64,000 bases of DNA, from NCBI GenBank assembly GCA_965224765.1, contig CBDDAC010000019.1, positions 1 to 64,000 on the forward strand, written 5' to 3'. The DNA comes from CAZDBA01 sp965224765 (GTDB lineage: Bacteria; Planctomycetota; Planctomycetia; Pirellulales; Pirellulaceae). The notes under the pieces were generated by a model. The model was given only the letters and a program-made list of their open reading frames with translations, was not told the DNA's origin and ran no database searches. This document shows positions 37,328-46,071 of the stretch, in pieces (the stretch's first letter is position 1; every line of letters begins with the position of its first letter). The translations under genes were made by a program, and so were the position numbers.

Positions 37328-39313
37328 TCAGAGTCCTTTTTGAGCTTGTGATTGATTAAGGGGCGTTTGTTTTTTGGCCGTCGGTGGAGTTTGCTGATCG
37401 GGCTCTGACGGTTTTTCAAGATACGTGTATTTGAGAGATACAGCCTTGTAGCAGTCAAGAGTCTGCGCCGCTTCTTCGACCGAAATCATTCCGTGTGCAA
37501 CGGCACCTTCGACGAAATCCGCCAGTCTTTCCATCACCGCATCAAAATCGTGGTGAACATGCTCCAAGACGTCAGTCAGGGTTGACCCAGATTTGACGAA
37601 ACTGGCTTCGATATCGACGCTCGGGACCGTTACCGTATGGAACTTGCCCATCAGGTTGTGGTCATCACTCAACGCTTCCTGATAAGCTCCCACCAGAAAT
37701 ATACCGATCCAGTAGTCTTGGCCATCAGTATATGGGTGGAGCGGCAGCCATTTTTTTTGCGTCGAGTCGCCGATGAAACAGTCGATTTTACCGTCCGAAT
37801 CGCAGGTGAGGTCGCCGATCACGCCGAATCGTGTGGGACGCTGGTCCAGTTTGTGGATTGGCATCACTGGAAAGACTTGTTTGAGTGCCCAGCTATCGGG
37901 CAGAGCCTGAAACATCGAGAAATTGGCAAAGTAAGTATCGGCCAATTGATAACCGAGCGTTTCAAGTTCAGGGGCAACGAAATCGAGCTGCTCCAGGAGT
38001 TGGTTGATTTTTAGGTAGATCGTTCTGGCAAGGGATTCCGCCAGGGCTCGTTGATCGATCGTCAAATGCCCAGTCGCAAACATTTGCAAAGCGATTTCCA
38101 GTGAAGATTGAGTGTCGTGAAAACTCTCCAGCAAGTTGCTTTGTATCAGGTCGTCTCGGATTTCAAAAAGCTCTTTCAGTGGAACGATATCTGCATCGTC
38201 TGGTTTCAGGGTTTCGTTTTGATCGAATTTGACGTTCGTTCGAGACGTGCCAACAACCGGGACCACGAGCATGCTGTGGTGAGCCACCATCGCTCGACCA
38301 CTTTCCGAGTAGATCGTCGGATGTTTTACCTGCGCCTGATCGCAGACTTGGGCAATGTAATAGACCACGTCATTGGCGTATTCTCGCAACGTGTAGTTCA
38401 TGCTGGACGGGCTGCGGTTGCGATTCCCCGTGTAGTCCACGGCCAGTCCCCCGCCGACATCGATGACCTCCAGCGGCACGCCTTTCTTGACCAGGTCCAC
38501 ATAGACCCGAGTGGCTTCGATCAAAGTCGACTTGATCTGGCGAACGTTGTTGATTTGGCTTCCGGGGTGAAAGTGAAGCAAATTCACTTGGTTGAGAAGA
38601 TCGAGCTCTTCGAGTTCTTGGATGGCTTGCAGAAGTTCTGGAATCGTAAGTCCAAACTTGCTTCTTTGTCCCATGGATTCCTGCCAGTGTCCCCCGGTGA
38701 CCTGTGACGACAGTTTGATTCGAATGCCCAGTTTGGGATTCACGCCCAACTTTTTCGACAATCGAGCGACCAGCTGAATCTCATTGGCCTTTTCAATAAC
38801 GATGGTTAACTGGCGGCCAAGTTTGATTGCGCGTAGCGCCATCTCGATGATCGTTTCGTCTTTGAAGCCATTGCACAAAATTGGTGTTTTATTGTCGGAC
38901 ATCGCAATGACGCACAATAATTCCGCTTTGCTACCCGATTCCAGGCCTCCACCGAATCTGGCATGAGCGTCGATCGTCGCCTGGATGACTTCGCGATGTT
39001 GATTGACTTTGACGGGGAACAACGACCGGTAGGTTCCTTGGAATTCAAACTCCTTGATTGCTTCGGAAAAGACTCGATTGATTTCGCCGATCCGATGTTG
39101 AATAATTCCGGGAAATCGAATGAGAATCGGCGGCGAAAACCCGTCCGCTTCGAAACGATTGACAACGTCAGTAATACGTACGGAGCGGCTGGCATGGGCA
39201 TTTGGACAGGCAATCAGATGGCCTTCTTCGTCAATTCGAAAATATCCCAGTCCCCATCGATCAAGATGGTAGAGATCGGCGGCATCGTCAGCGGTCCAGT
39301 CTGAAGGATTCAT
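37328..39313 (-). CDS. speA: Biosynthetic arginine decarboxylase
   Basis: PLP enzyme converting arginine to agmatine for polyamine synthesis. About 660 residues. The barrel domain shows FPVKVNQHREVI (PLP Lys), GGGLESGSKAELL, NGFKDETIIEMALRA, the KFGL in QRSKFGLTIPELL, LLHFHPGSQINN, DVGGGLAVDYTGNRN and YSESGRAMVAHHSMLVVP. The C-terminal beta domain (GDLTCDSDGKIDCFIGD; FLVGAYQEALSDDHNLMGKF) matches SpeA and not LysA/DapDC. Start ATG at 39313 is taken (MNPSDWTADDAADLYHLDR); TTG or ATG a few codons earlier is possible. Coupled to tal downstream. Confidence 0.95.
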   Translation of the reverse strand: MNPSDWTADDAADLYHLDRWGLGYFRIDEEGHLIACPNAHASRSVRITDVVNRFEADGFSPPILIRFPGIIQHRIGEINRVFSEAIKEFEFQGTYRSLFPVKVNQHREVIQATIDAHARFGGGLESGSKAELLCVIAMSDNKTPILCNGFKDETIIEMALRAIKLGRQLTIVIEKANEIQLVARLSKKLGVNPKLGIRIKLSSQVTGGHWQESMGQRSKFGLTIPELLQAIQELEELDLLNQVNLLHFHPGSQINNVRQIKSTLIEATRVYVDLVKKGVPLEVIDVGGGLAVDYTGNRNRSPSSMNYTLREYANDVVYYIAQVCDQAQVKHPTIYSESGRAMVAHHSMLVVPVVGTSRTNVKFDQNETLKPDDADIVPLKELFEIRDDLIQSNLLESFHDTQSSLEIALQMFATGHLTIDQRALAESLARTIYLKINQLLEQLDFVAPELETLGYQLADTYFANFSMFQALPDSWALKQVFPVMPIHKLDQRPTRFGVIGDLTCDSDGKIDCFIGDSTQKKWLPLHPYTDGQDYWIGIFLVGAYQEALSDDHNLMGKFHTVTVPSVDIEASFVKSGSTLTDVLEHVHHDFDAVMERLADFVEGAVAHGMISVEEAAQTLDCYKAVSLKYTYLEKPSEPDQQTPPTAKKQTPLNQSQAQKGL

Positions 39314-39421
39314 GCGATAATTTCTCATCCCAGGCAATTGCGGGTGACCCGAAAAGACAAATGATAGTAGATTCTTCGGGTTGGCTTAATAACCCGCCTT
39401 GATTTTTTGAGAACGAATTTG

Positions 39422-39958
39422 ATGCGTTGGAACTGGATCGTTGCCCGGGCGATTTTCTATCCGACCCTGGGCTGGAATATGCTGTTGGGGCGTTGGCTCA
39501 AAGTCCGTAATTGGTGGGATGAAGTTGACCCTAACGTGATTGTTGGAGCGTTTCCGTTTCCCCGTGACGTTCCTGGGTTGGCAAAAGCCGGCGTCGGGGC
39601 CGTGGTCAACACCTGTGAAGAGTATGAAGGTCCGATCGAACAGTACGAAAAGTATAATATTAAACAACTTCGAATTCCAACCGTCGATTTTACCCATCCC
39701 CGTTTTGAGGATGTCCAGCATGCTGTTGATTTCATGGTTGAGCAGATCGCCGACGGACGAGTCGTGTACGTTCACTGCAAGGCCGGTAGGGCTCGCAGCG
39801 CAACGGTTGCGCTTTGTTGGTTGATTCAAACGCAGGGCATGAGTGCAGAGGAGGGACAGCGGCTGCTGCTCAACTGCCGCCCCCACGTCAATCCAAGGCT
39901 AACTCAGCGCGTGGTGGTTCAAGAATTTGAAAAGAAGTATTTCCGCAAGGACGGATAG
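39422..39958 (+). CDS. Dual-specificity phosphatase of PTPMT1/PTP type
   Basis: A Cys-based phosphatase of 178 residues. Catalytic P-loop VHCKAGRARSATVALCW has His-Cys-x5-Arg-Ser. Upstream are VDPNVIVGAFPFPRDVPGL and the loop Asp in RIPTVDFTHPRFEDVQ, the same order seen in PTPMT1 phosphatidylglycerophosphate phosphatases. The N-terminus (RWNWIVARAIFYPTLGWNML) is amphipathic or hydrophobic and may attach to membrane. ATG 39422 is chosen over the TTG five codons upstream. The substrate (phospholipid phosphate or protein) is inferred only by resemblance. It is followed 5 bases later by the next gene. Confidence 0.85.
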   Translation: MRWNWIVARAIFYPTLGWNMLLGRWLKVRNWWDEVDPNVIVGAFPFPRDVPGLAKAGVGAVVNTCEEYEGPIEQYEKYNIKQLRIPTVDFTHPRFEDVQHAVDFMVEQIADGRVVYVHCKAGRARSATVALCWLIQTQGMSAEEGQRLLLNCRPHVNPRLTQRVVVQEFEKKYFRKDG

Positions 39959-39963
39959 TGAAA

Positions 39964-40659
39964 ATGACTCAAAATGATTCTATGAAAATTTTGAACGAAA
40001 CCAAGTTTTGGCTGTACTACCAAAAGGGAGACGAAGCTGGGCTCGAACAAGATCTGTTGAGTCAATACTTTGGGTTCGAAGCGGAACCCGAGGGTGATTC
40101 TGAGTGTTCGCCATTGAAGATCCGTTTGGACTGCCATGAGTTTTCGATTTCGCTGGAAATCTACGTCGATTTTTACGCGATCAATGCCGGGTTCCGAGCA
40201 CCTGATGACGAGACGGAGTATCAGATTGGTTGGTGGGACTTTGGCGAGTGGCATCCATTCGGAATCCAGTGGTCGGAGATGATTCAGATTTGGAACTACT
40301 GGAAGGCAAATCCGGACACGCTGAGTGTGACTCCAGATCAAGCGTTCTTGCTCCTAGCCAAGTTCGTTGGAATCGGAAAAAGTGAAATCACCGAGGTCCC
40401 TGCTCGCAAGCAGATCATCAAGTCGGTTTATCAGGGACTAGGATTGGACTTCGATTTCAAACAAATCAACGATTTGGCAAGCTGTACTTTTCTGTTGCCT
40501 CCTGAAGATGATTACGAATGGTCGAATGACAATGAACTCGGGAAGGTGTTTTCTGGAAAATATCCCTGCTACTCACTCCGCAATGCGCATCATGTTTCTG
40601 GCGAAGAGGGAGTTTTCCCATTCAGGCCCTTTGCTGCGATGATGAGTAAGTTGAAGTGA
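39964..40659 (+). CDS. Protein of unknown function
   Basis: Not recognised. A 231-residue soluble protein with no signal peptide: SMKILNETKFWLYYQKGDEA, LDCHEFSISLEIYVDFYAIN, many aromatic residues (YQIGWWDFGEWHPFGIQWSE), a helical middle (LSVTPDQAFLLLAKFVGIGK) and an ordered end (NAHHVSGEEGVFPFRPFAAM). Start ATG 39964, 5 bases past the phosphatase stop (a GTG overlapping that stop at 39958 is in the same frame). Its close coupling to the phosphatase suggests a joint role. The fold looks like a mix of alpha and beta domains. Confidence 0.6.
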   Translation: MTQNDSMKILNETKFWLYYQKGDEAGLEQDLLSQYFGFEAEPEGDSECSPLKIRLDCHEFSISLEIYVDFYAINAGFRAPDDETEYQIGWWDFGEWHPFGIQWSEMIQIWNYWKANPDTLSVTPDQAFLLLAKFVGIGKSEITEVPARKQIIKSVYQGLGLDFDFKQINDLASCTFLLPPEDDYEWSNDNELGKVFSGKYPCYSLRNAHHVSGEEGVFPFRPFAAMMSKLK

Positions 40660-40754
40660 TCGGCCCCTGAACGTGAAGTTCGTTGTTGGGTTGCGAGTTT
40701 GATTCGTGGGGTTCAACGTCGTACGGATGCAGGGCTTTCCCTGCCCGGTTGCGA

Positions 40755-40812
40755 TTCCCCTCCCCGGCCGCGATGCGTCCGACCCTCCCGAAGGGCCCGA
40801 AGGGAGGGTATC
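40755..40812. repeat. Dispersed GC-rich repeat, copy A
   Basis: TTCCCCTCCCCGGCCGC, then CGACCCTCCCGAAGGGCCCG and AGGGAGGGTATC. Copy B at 44401-44457 has the same order of blocks with about 10 differences. Both can form a CCCTCC/GGAGGG-type stem. Confidence 0.8.
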
Positions 40813-40855
40813 TAATATGGCCGCAATCAATATGAATGTTGAGCTTTGGGTGCAT

Positions 40856-40893
40856 GAAAAAGTCTTCAGCCAATCGATAATCGGCTGAAGACT
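40856..40893 (-). terminator. Intrinsic terminator of the ThuA/DsbD-like gene
   Basis: Read on the minus strand, AGTCTTCAGCC (40893-40883) and GGCTGAAGACT (40871-40861) form an 11-bp perfect stem around a 11-base loop, followed by TTTTTC. It lies about 108 bases after the stop of the minus-strand gene at 41001. Confidence 0.8.
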
Positions 40894-40906
40894 GTAAGGC
40901 GTTCTT

Positions 40907-40926
40907 TGTAGGGCCGGTTCCTACCG
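40907..40926. repeat. 20-bp repeat also present at 14732
   Basis: TGTAGGGCCGGTTCCTACCG here and TGTAGGGCAGGTTCCTACCG at 14732-14751. One difference. Both are in gaps between genes. Confidence 0.75.
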
Positions 40927-41000
40927 GCCGACGGTTGGGCCGAGTCTGTCCACAGCAGCTTTTTCGTCCTGCAGCGATGACCCATTGAAACGGACGTCTG

Positions 41001-42954
41001 CTAAGGCGTAATCGCCACCTTGTGCTTCTCTGTACTAGGAGGGCGGCAGCTTTGGTGATCGCAAACCTGATAACTGACAACGCAGGAGATTTCGCCTTCT
41101 GACGCTAGATCTTCAACGGCAACCCGGCAACTAAAACTGATGTTGCCTGTGTACGTGGTGACCCCTGGTGCATCAGCTGAAGGCCTGGAAAGTGGGCGAT
41201 CCCATTTTTCAACTTGTCGAACTCCTTCAGGCAACTCCAGCTCAAACTGAACGGAACGGTATGCGGATGTTTCCCTGACAACGTCGTAGGCATGCCAGCC
41301 TTCAAAAATGTCGACGTTTACATTCAGTACGTACCCATCACCGTCGGTTTCGATTGACATGGTGCTCACAAAAGGAGTGCGAGCGGAGGCCTTGGCGGAC
41401 ACGGGCATTTCGAGAGCCGGCTTTGGAGTCGCTTTTTTGACGTCCTTAGTCAGTCGCTCATTGACCAGCCATTTGTATCCACCCGCTTCGGTGAAGAACA
41501 ATTTACTTCGTTTGGCGGACAGCCAATTGGCCCAGTCCTTCTGCGTTTCAAAGGATTCGTTGGTGTAACGGGTTAGCAACGTCATCCCAAGTGCTTTTTC
41601 GTCGTCCGAGTCTGATCCCAACATCTTAATTGCCTTGTCGAGCATTGCTGGGTCGTTGTTGGCGATTTTCAGATTCATCAGGTCTTCGGTCAACGGTCAA
41701 CTCGTACCAGCCGTTAGGGCGGACGTAGGGTTTGATTTCGAGTAGATGCTCGGTCAGCTTTGCAGGGTCTCTATCGAGTTCCTCAAGTTTCTCCGCGGAA
41801 ACCAGTCGTTCTGCACGGCTTGTCCTTGATGGGATTTCGATTGGAGGGAATTGGAGCATCTGTTTTTGCATTTCCGAAACTTCTTCACCGTCATCAATCC
41901 GCTTTTGAATCTCTGCGTTGCGCTGTTCGCCTTCAGCACGCATCTCTTCATATTGTGCGACGGTTTCGGCATAACTTTCTTCGCCCATGCTTGCGATGGC
42001 ATCATCGATCGCAGTTCGAATCATGACGCCTGAAACCTTGCGTGCGATTGGTGTTTTACCTTCGAACTTGGCAATGTAGTGCAGTGCGTTGCAAAAGACG
42101 TCTTTGGCTTCGGCAGTCAAATAGGTCGGCGAAGCAGCAAATCCCCAGTGAAAGAAGTTGCCGTGTCGCCCCATCGCAACGGCCTCGGGGCCCTTGCTGT
42201 TGACGCCACCCGAGATCCACTCAGTGTCAGGTGAATCCAGGAACCCTGAGTTCCGAGAAACGATGCCGACAAGTTGCCCAGGGTGGGTCGCATAACCTTC
42301 CGTTTGGACTCGCCACATTGGCATCGATTCCCCGAGGTCTTTTCCTTCCTTGTAGTGCGCGTATGAACTGGGCGTCGGTTCATTTTCGATGGTCAAGTTA
42401 ACTTTGATCGGATGATTGAAAATTTCGTGGTCGGTACGCATCCCGTGCGCATGGGCATCAAGACACATTCACAACCAGTCGAGTTTGAGTCCGATGCCTT
42501 CGCCGATTAGTGGCGAGTTCTCAGAAATCAACAGTGCAGGCCGATCAAAATCCAACGGTAGGTAGGTAGGAGGCGTGTAGTCATCATCATCGCGAACTGC
42601 TTCAGTCAAAGCTTTGGGCCGCGAGTCGAAGACGGTCACATCGAAAGAGTCTGACATCTCCGCTGTGTAGTCGGCGCCAAAAACGATTTTTACATTATTG
42701 AACCGTTCGCTAAGGAACTTTTCAAAGGCGCCAGTTCTTTCCTTGTAAAGAGTCTGTTGACGTTTGTCTGATGCGTCAGCAAAAACGATGACAGGATTTT
42801 CAGGATCCTGGCCCACGAACAAAATTTTCAAGTCACTTTTGTCATCGGCTTGGTTTTGAGGAACTTCTCCGGCTGCTAGAGCCCCACAGGTTCCAAGCGT
42901 TGAAAGGCACTGTACCGCGATGAGCACAGCTAACAACCATTTGGTTTTTTGCAT
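41001..42954 (-). CDS. Exported ThuA-like/DsbD-alpha-like fusion, in-frame TGA and frameshift
   Basis: An exported protein of about 650 residues. Signal peptide KTKWLLAVLIAVQCLSTLGT, cleaved after ALAA. The first part reads LKILFVGQDPENPVIVFADA, DRPALLISENSPLIGEGIGL and GNFFHWGFAASPTYLT, tentatively a ThuA/GATase-like region. After a helical stretch and a frame change near 41,690, the C-terminus carries a DsbD alpha-type segment: NVDIFEGWHAYDVV and SYQVCDHQSCRPPSTEKHKV, where two Cys lie as in the redox domain of DsbD. The frame is interrupted at 42469-42471 by TGA inside KLDWL-TGA-MCLDAHAHGM; sequence resumes at once in the same frame, so this is one gene, with TGA as an error or a recoded codon. 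Confidence 0.7.
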
Positions 42955-43086
42955 AATGCGAGTCCGTGAAAATTGGATTCGGTGTGTTGTTTAGTTAGTC
43001 CCTATCTTATCTCGTCTCAGAATCGGGCGATACCACTTTGTCCTTGAAATCAAAGTCCGCAGCATCAATTTGTGCAGAAATGAGAG

Positions 43087-43938
43087 CTACCAAACAAGCC
43101 ACTGGCTTTTGTCTTGCAACCCATCGGGTAACGCATCCAATTCATCATCGGAAGGTGGGCCCGTAAGCCGTTTGGGGCCGTCGTTTGTCAGTGCAATGGT
43201 GTGTTCAAAATGAGCGGCATATTTTCCATCTGCGGCGACTTGAGTCCAGTCGTCATCCAGGCAGCGAAGTTCACGAGTCCCGATTTGGACCATCGGTTCA
43301 ACCGCTATGACAAGACCTGGCCGCAAATCGAAATCTCCGTCCAGGACGTACTCGCCACTACAGTAGTTGGGAACTGATGGAGATTCATGCAAGTTCTTGC
43401 CAATCCCGTGCCCCACCATTTCTTCAACCACAAACATACCTGCGTCGTTGACCAGGGCTGCCATTTCTCGGGCGATTTCGCTCCACTTTTTCTTCGTCGA
43501 CATCAACTCAATGGCGAGGTTGAGTGTGTCGAGCGTCAATTCGAGAAGTTGCTTGGCTGCAGCTGAGATGTTTCCGATGGCGTGCGTGTAGGCCGCGTCT
43601 CCACACCATCCATCAAGCCGGCATCCCGTATCGATACTGACGACATCACCTTCTTTGATGACGCGAGAGCCCGGAATTCCGTGAACTAACTCCTCGTTGA
43701 CCGAAATGCAGGTTTCTGCGGGGAAAGGAGTTGGCCCAGGGTAGTTGAGGAACAAGGGCTCAGCATCATGTTCTTTAAACACGTTGGCGACCGCTTCGTT
43801 TAGATCGGCAGTAGTGACTCCGGGTTTCAAAATCCGATAGGCTGCCTGGTGGCCTTGCCAGACCAGCAGCCCCGCTTTTCGCATTTTTCGCATTTCACGA
43901 GGTGATCGAAGTTCGCGGCGTACTTCGTGAGTCGTCAT
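43087..43938 (-). CDS. map: Methionine aminopeptidase, type I
   Basis: Removes the initiator methionine from new proteins. The 283-residue protein has the five metal ligands: two Asp in VVSIDTGCRLDGWCGDAAYT, His in VEEMVGHGIGKNLHESPSV, Glu in IAVEPMVQIG and Glu in YAAHFEHTIALT. The substrate His is in ELVHGIPGSRV. Compared with E. coli the C-terminus is extended by about 20 residues (GPPSDDELDALPDGLQDKSQ). ATG at 43938. Monocistronic with about 630 bases of gap upstream. Confidence 0.96.
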   Translation of the reverse strand: MTTHEVRRELRSPREMRKMRKAGLLVWQGHQAAYRILKPGVTTADLNEAVANVFKEHDAEPLFLNYPGPTPFPAETCISVNEELVHGIPGSRVIKEGDVVSIDTGCRLDGWCGDAAYTHAIGNISAAAKQLLELTLDTLNLAIELMSTKKKWSEIAREMAALVNDAGMFVVEEMVGHGIGKNLHESPSVPNYCSGEYVLDGDFDLRPGLVIAVEPMVQIGTRELRCLDDDWTQVAADGKYAAHFEHTIALTNDGPKRLTGPPSDDELDALPDGLQDKSQWLVW

Positions 43939-44242
43939 GTCGTTACCCTTGAGTCTCTAAATGAAAAGACCTTGGCACTATGTACCACTATTTTGGTCGA
44001 TTTTTTACAGCAAGTGTTTTTACATTATCTGGACGTTTTTGTCTCTGTGTCAATGTAAGGACCTGGGATTGAAACTCAGGCTTTTTGAAATTATCGCTCT
44101 GCGACATGCATTGGATGGGGAGTGCCCAGTTTGAAAGAATGGGGCTAAAGGCAGTTGCCACTCTGTGGCAAAATGCGTTCTTGAGGAATTGCTATTCTTC
44201 GGCAAACTGTACATGAAGCGAAAACTTAGACGTAGTGTTTTA

Positions 44243-44304
44243 TGGAAACCCGACGCGTGAGCGAGGACGTGTCAGGTTCGTCCTCGCTCACGCTTCGGGT
44301 TTCC
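44243..44304. repeat. Dispersed palindromic element, copy 2
   Basis: TGGAAACCCGACGCGTGAGC then GAGGACG, opposite CGTCCTCGCT-like CACGCTTCGGGTTTCC. Same arms as 19241-19303 with a GTCAGGTT spacer. Confidence 0.85.
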
Positions 44305-44400
44305 GAGGAAGGCGGAATGTGGATGTTCAGATGCAGCGAGCCACTGAGTCAGCCGCAAGTCGAGACAGGCGGTTTTGCAGCTTCGGACAACGGCAGTGGC

Positions 44401-44457
44401 TTCCCCTCCTCGGTCGCTGCGCTCCCGACCCTCCCGGTGGCCCGGAGGAAGGGTATC
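44401..44457. repeat. Dispersed GC-rich repeat, copy B
   Basis: TTCCCCTCCTCGGTCGCTGC then CGACCCTCCCGGTGGCCCGG and AGGAAGGGTATC; counterpart of 40755-40812. Confidence 0.8.
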
Positions 44458-44568
44458 CGGTCTTTGGCATCCTAAGGTCCATCCATGGTAACCCGCTGAG
44501 ATTGTGACATTTTCATTCGTACATGAATCGATTAACTAGAAGCAGTGGTTTACCGGAAACCCGACTAG

Positions 44569-46071
44569 GTTGTGATTAAATCAACTGGGCTGGAGCAAGT
44601 ATTTGTTTTGCGCTAAAACTTAGTAATGAACAATAAAAAAAAGAGTGTTTGCACGAGTGCAACGGCCAGAACGTCAGCAAGCAGAATGGAAACCTTTCTG
44701 CCTCGACGAACTTCTTTCGACAGACCATCGTGCTCGCGTGGTTTGGGAATATGTAGAGTCACTGGATTTTTCAAAGCTTTACGGAAAGATCCTGGCAGTG
44801 GAAGGGCGTGCAGGACGGACGCCGGTCGATCCGAAAATTCTTCTTTCACTTTGGATGTTCGCGACGCTCGAAGGGATCAGCAGCGCCCGTCACGTGGCAC
44901 GGTTGTGCGAACGCGACCTTGGCTACATGTGGATTTGCGGCGGAGTCAGCGTCAACCACCACCTCTTGAGTGATTTCCGCTCAACCAACCCCGAGTTCTT
45001 TGACGAGCTTCTCAGCGAAACGGTCGGCACGCTGATCTCGCAAGGTTTAGTTGAACTCGATGTGATTGCTCAAGATGGGATGCGTGTTCGCGCCAGCGCT
45101 GGTGGAGGTTCGTTTCGCCGCCAAGGCACGCTCACAGAAAGCTTGAGCCAGGCCAAGCAACGCGTAGAACAATTGCGAGCAGAAACGGACGATTCTTCTA
45201 TCGGGCAAACAAGTCGTTCAAAGCAAGAAGCGGCTCAACTTCGCTCCGCCGAAGAACGCCAATCACGGCTCGCTGACGCTCTGGAACAACTTCAAGAACT
45301 TCGCGCCCGCAAAGAAAAACGCAAGAAGGGTAGCGGTGCTGAAGCTCGTTGTAGCACAACAGCCCCTGACGCCCGCAAGATGAAAGTGGCCAGTGGTGGC
45401 TACCGTCCTTGCTACAACGTTCACCTTGCGACGACAGCAGATTCTCGTGTAATCCTCGACGTGGAAGTCAACAACAATGGCAGTGACGGCGGGCAGATGA
45501 GCGTCATGCACAAAAAAGTAGTTGCTCGGCATGGCGAGGTTCCAGAGAAAATGCTGGTAGATGGCGGCTTTACGACGCACGCTGATATCACGTTGCTTGA
45601 AAGGCAAGGCACTGCGGTTTATGGTCCGATTCCTAAAGAAGCAAAGCTGCTAAAAAACGGCAACGATCCGCATGAACGTCAGCCGAAAGACACCGACGAG
45701 GTGTTCAAGTTTCGGCAGCGAATGGCAACGGACTCAGCAAAGGAACTTTATAAAGCGCGGCCTTCGATCGCAGAGTTTCCTAACGCGGAGTTCCGCAACC
45801 GAGGGCTCCAGCAGTTTCGAGTTCGAGGTTTGGCTCGAGTGCAATCGTCAACGTTACTCGTAGCGTTGACGTTTAACTTTATGCGTTGGATGGCGTTAAA
45901 GGGCGTCAAAGCGGCGATTTAAAGCAGAAAGGGCGCGATTGAATGCTACAAAAAGCAACCAATCGAAACACAAAAACATACCAAGCCTGAAAAACGGCAA
46001 ACAAAAATTCAAAATCAAAAATCCAGCGCCAAAATTTCGCTAAAACTGTCGCTGCAGAATTTAATCACAAC
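44569..46071 (+). mobile_element. IS1182-type insertion sequence, 1503 bp
   Basis: Perfect 13-bp terminal inverted repeats GTTGTGATTAAAT at 44569-44581 and its complement at 46059-46071, each flanked outside by CTAG (44565-44568 and 46072-46075), a likely 4-bp target duplication. It holds one transposase gene and no passenger. The target is a copy of the dispersed palindrome: CCGGAAACCCGA lies on the left and ACGCGTCAGCGAGGA on the right. Intact ends suggest recent activity. Confidence 0.9.
44645..45922 (+). CDS. IS1182-family DDE transposase
   Basis: The enzyme that moves the element. 425 residues: N-terminal DNA-binding/DUF772-like region (GRTPVDPKILLSLWMFATLE, SARHVARLCERDLGYMWICG), then the RNase H-like DDE core with first Asp in VIAQDGMRVRASAGGG, second in EKMLVDGGFTTHADI and Glu in SIAEFPNAEFRNRGLQ. 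A charged spacer (QLRAETDDSSIGQTSRSKQE) lies between. GTG at 44645 is the listed start. An ATG at 44626 is followed by a run of A bases that puts it one frame off; removing one A gives MNNKK joined to RVFARVQRPERQQ, so the true start is probably 44626 with a slippage or a read error. Confidence 0.93.
   Translation: MFARVQRPERQQAEWKPFCLDELLSTDHRARVVWEYVESLDFSKLYGKILAVEGRAGRTPVDPKILLSLWMFATLEGISSARHVARLCERDLGYMWICGGVSVNHHLLSDFRSTNPEFFDELLSETVGTLISQGLVELDVIAQDGMRVRASAGGGSFRRQGTLTESLSQAKQRVEQLRAETDDSSIGQTSRSKQEAAQLRSAEERQSRLADALEQLQELRARKEKRKKGSGAEARCSTTAPDARKMKVASGGYRPCYNVHLATTADSRVILDVEVNNNGSDGGQMSVMHKKVVARHGEVPEKMLVDGGFTTHADITLLERQGTAVYGPIPKEAKLLKNGNDPHERQPKDTDEVFKFRQRMATDSAKELYKARPSIAEFPNAEFRNRGLQQFRVRGLARVQSSTLLVALTFNFMRWMALKGVKAAI

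Larger units (their letters stand above)
40660..41000. other. Intergenic region of dispersed repeats
   Basis: No gene. It holds a GC-rich repeat (40755-40812), a minus-strand terminator (40856-40893) and a short repeat (40907-40926). GGCCGGTTCCTACCGGCC at 40912-40929 is a perfect hairpin with a four-base loop. Confidence 0.75.
43939..44564. other. Intergenic region between map and an insertion sequence
   Basis: Nothing coding. It contains the second copy of the dispersed palindrome (44243-44304), the second copy of the GC-rich repeat (44401-44457) and, at the right end, the beginning of a third palindrome copy that the insertion sequence interrupts. Confidence 0.6.

Noticed and set aside
44613..44849. 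Minus-strand and shifted ORFs in the transposase gene
   Set aside because: They lie opposite or out of frame of a well-supported DDE transposase.
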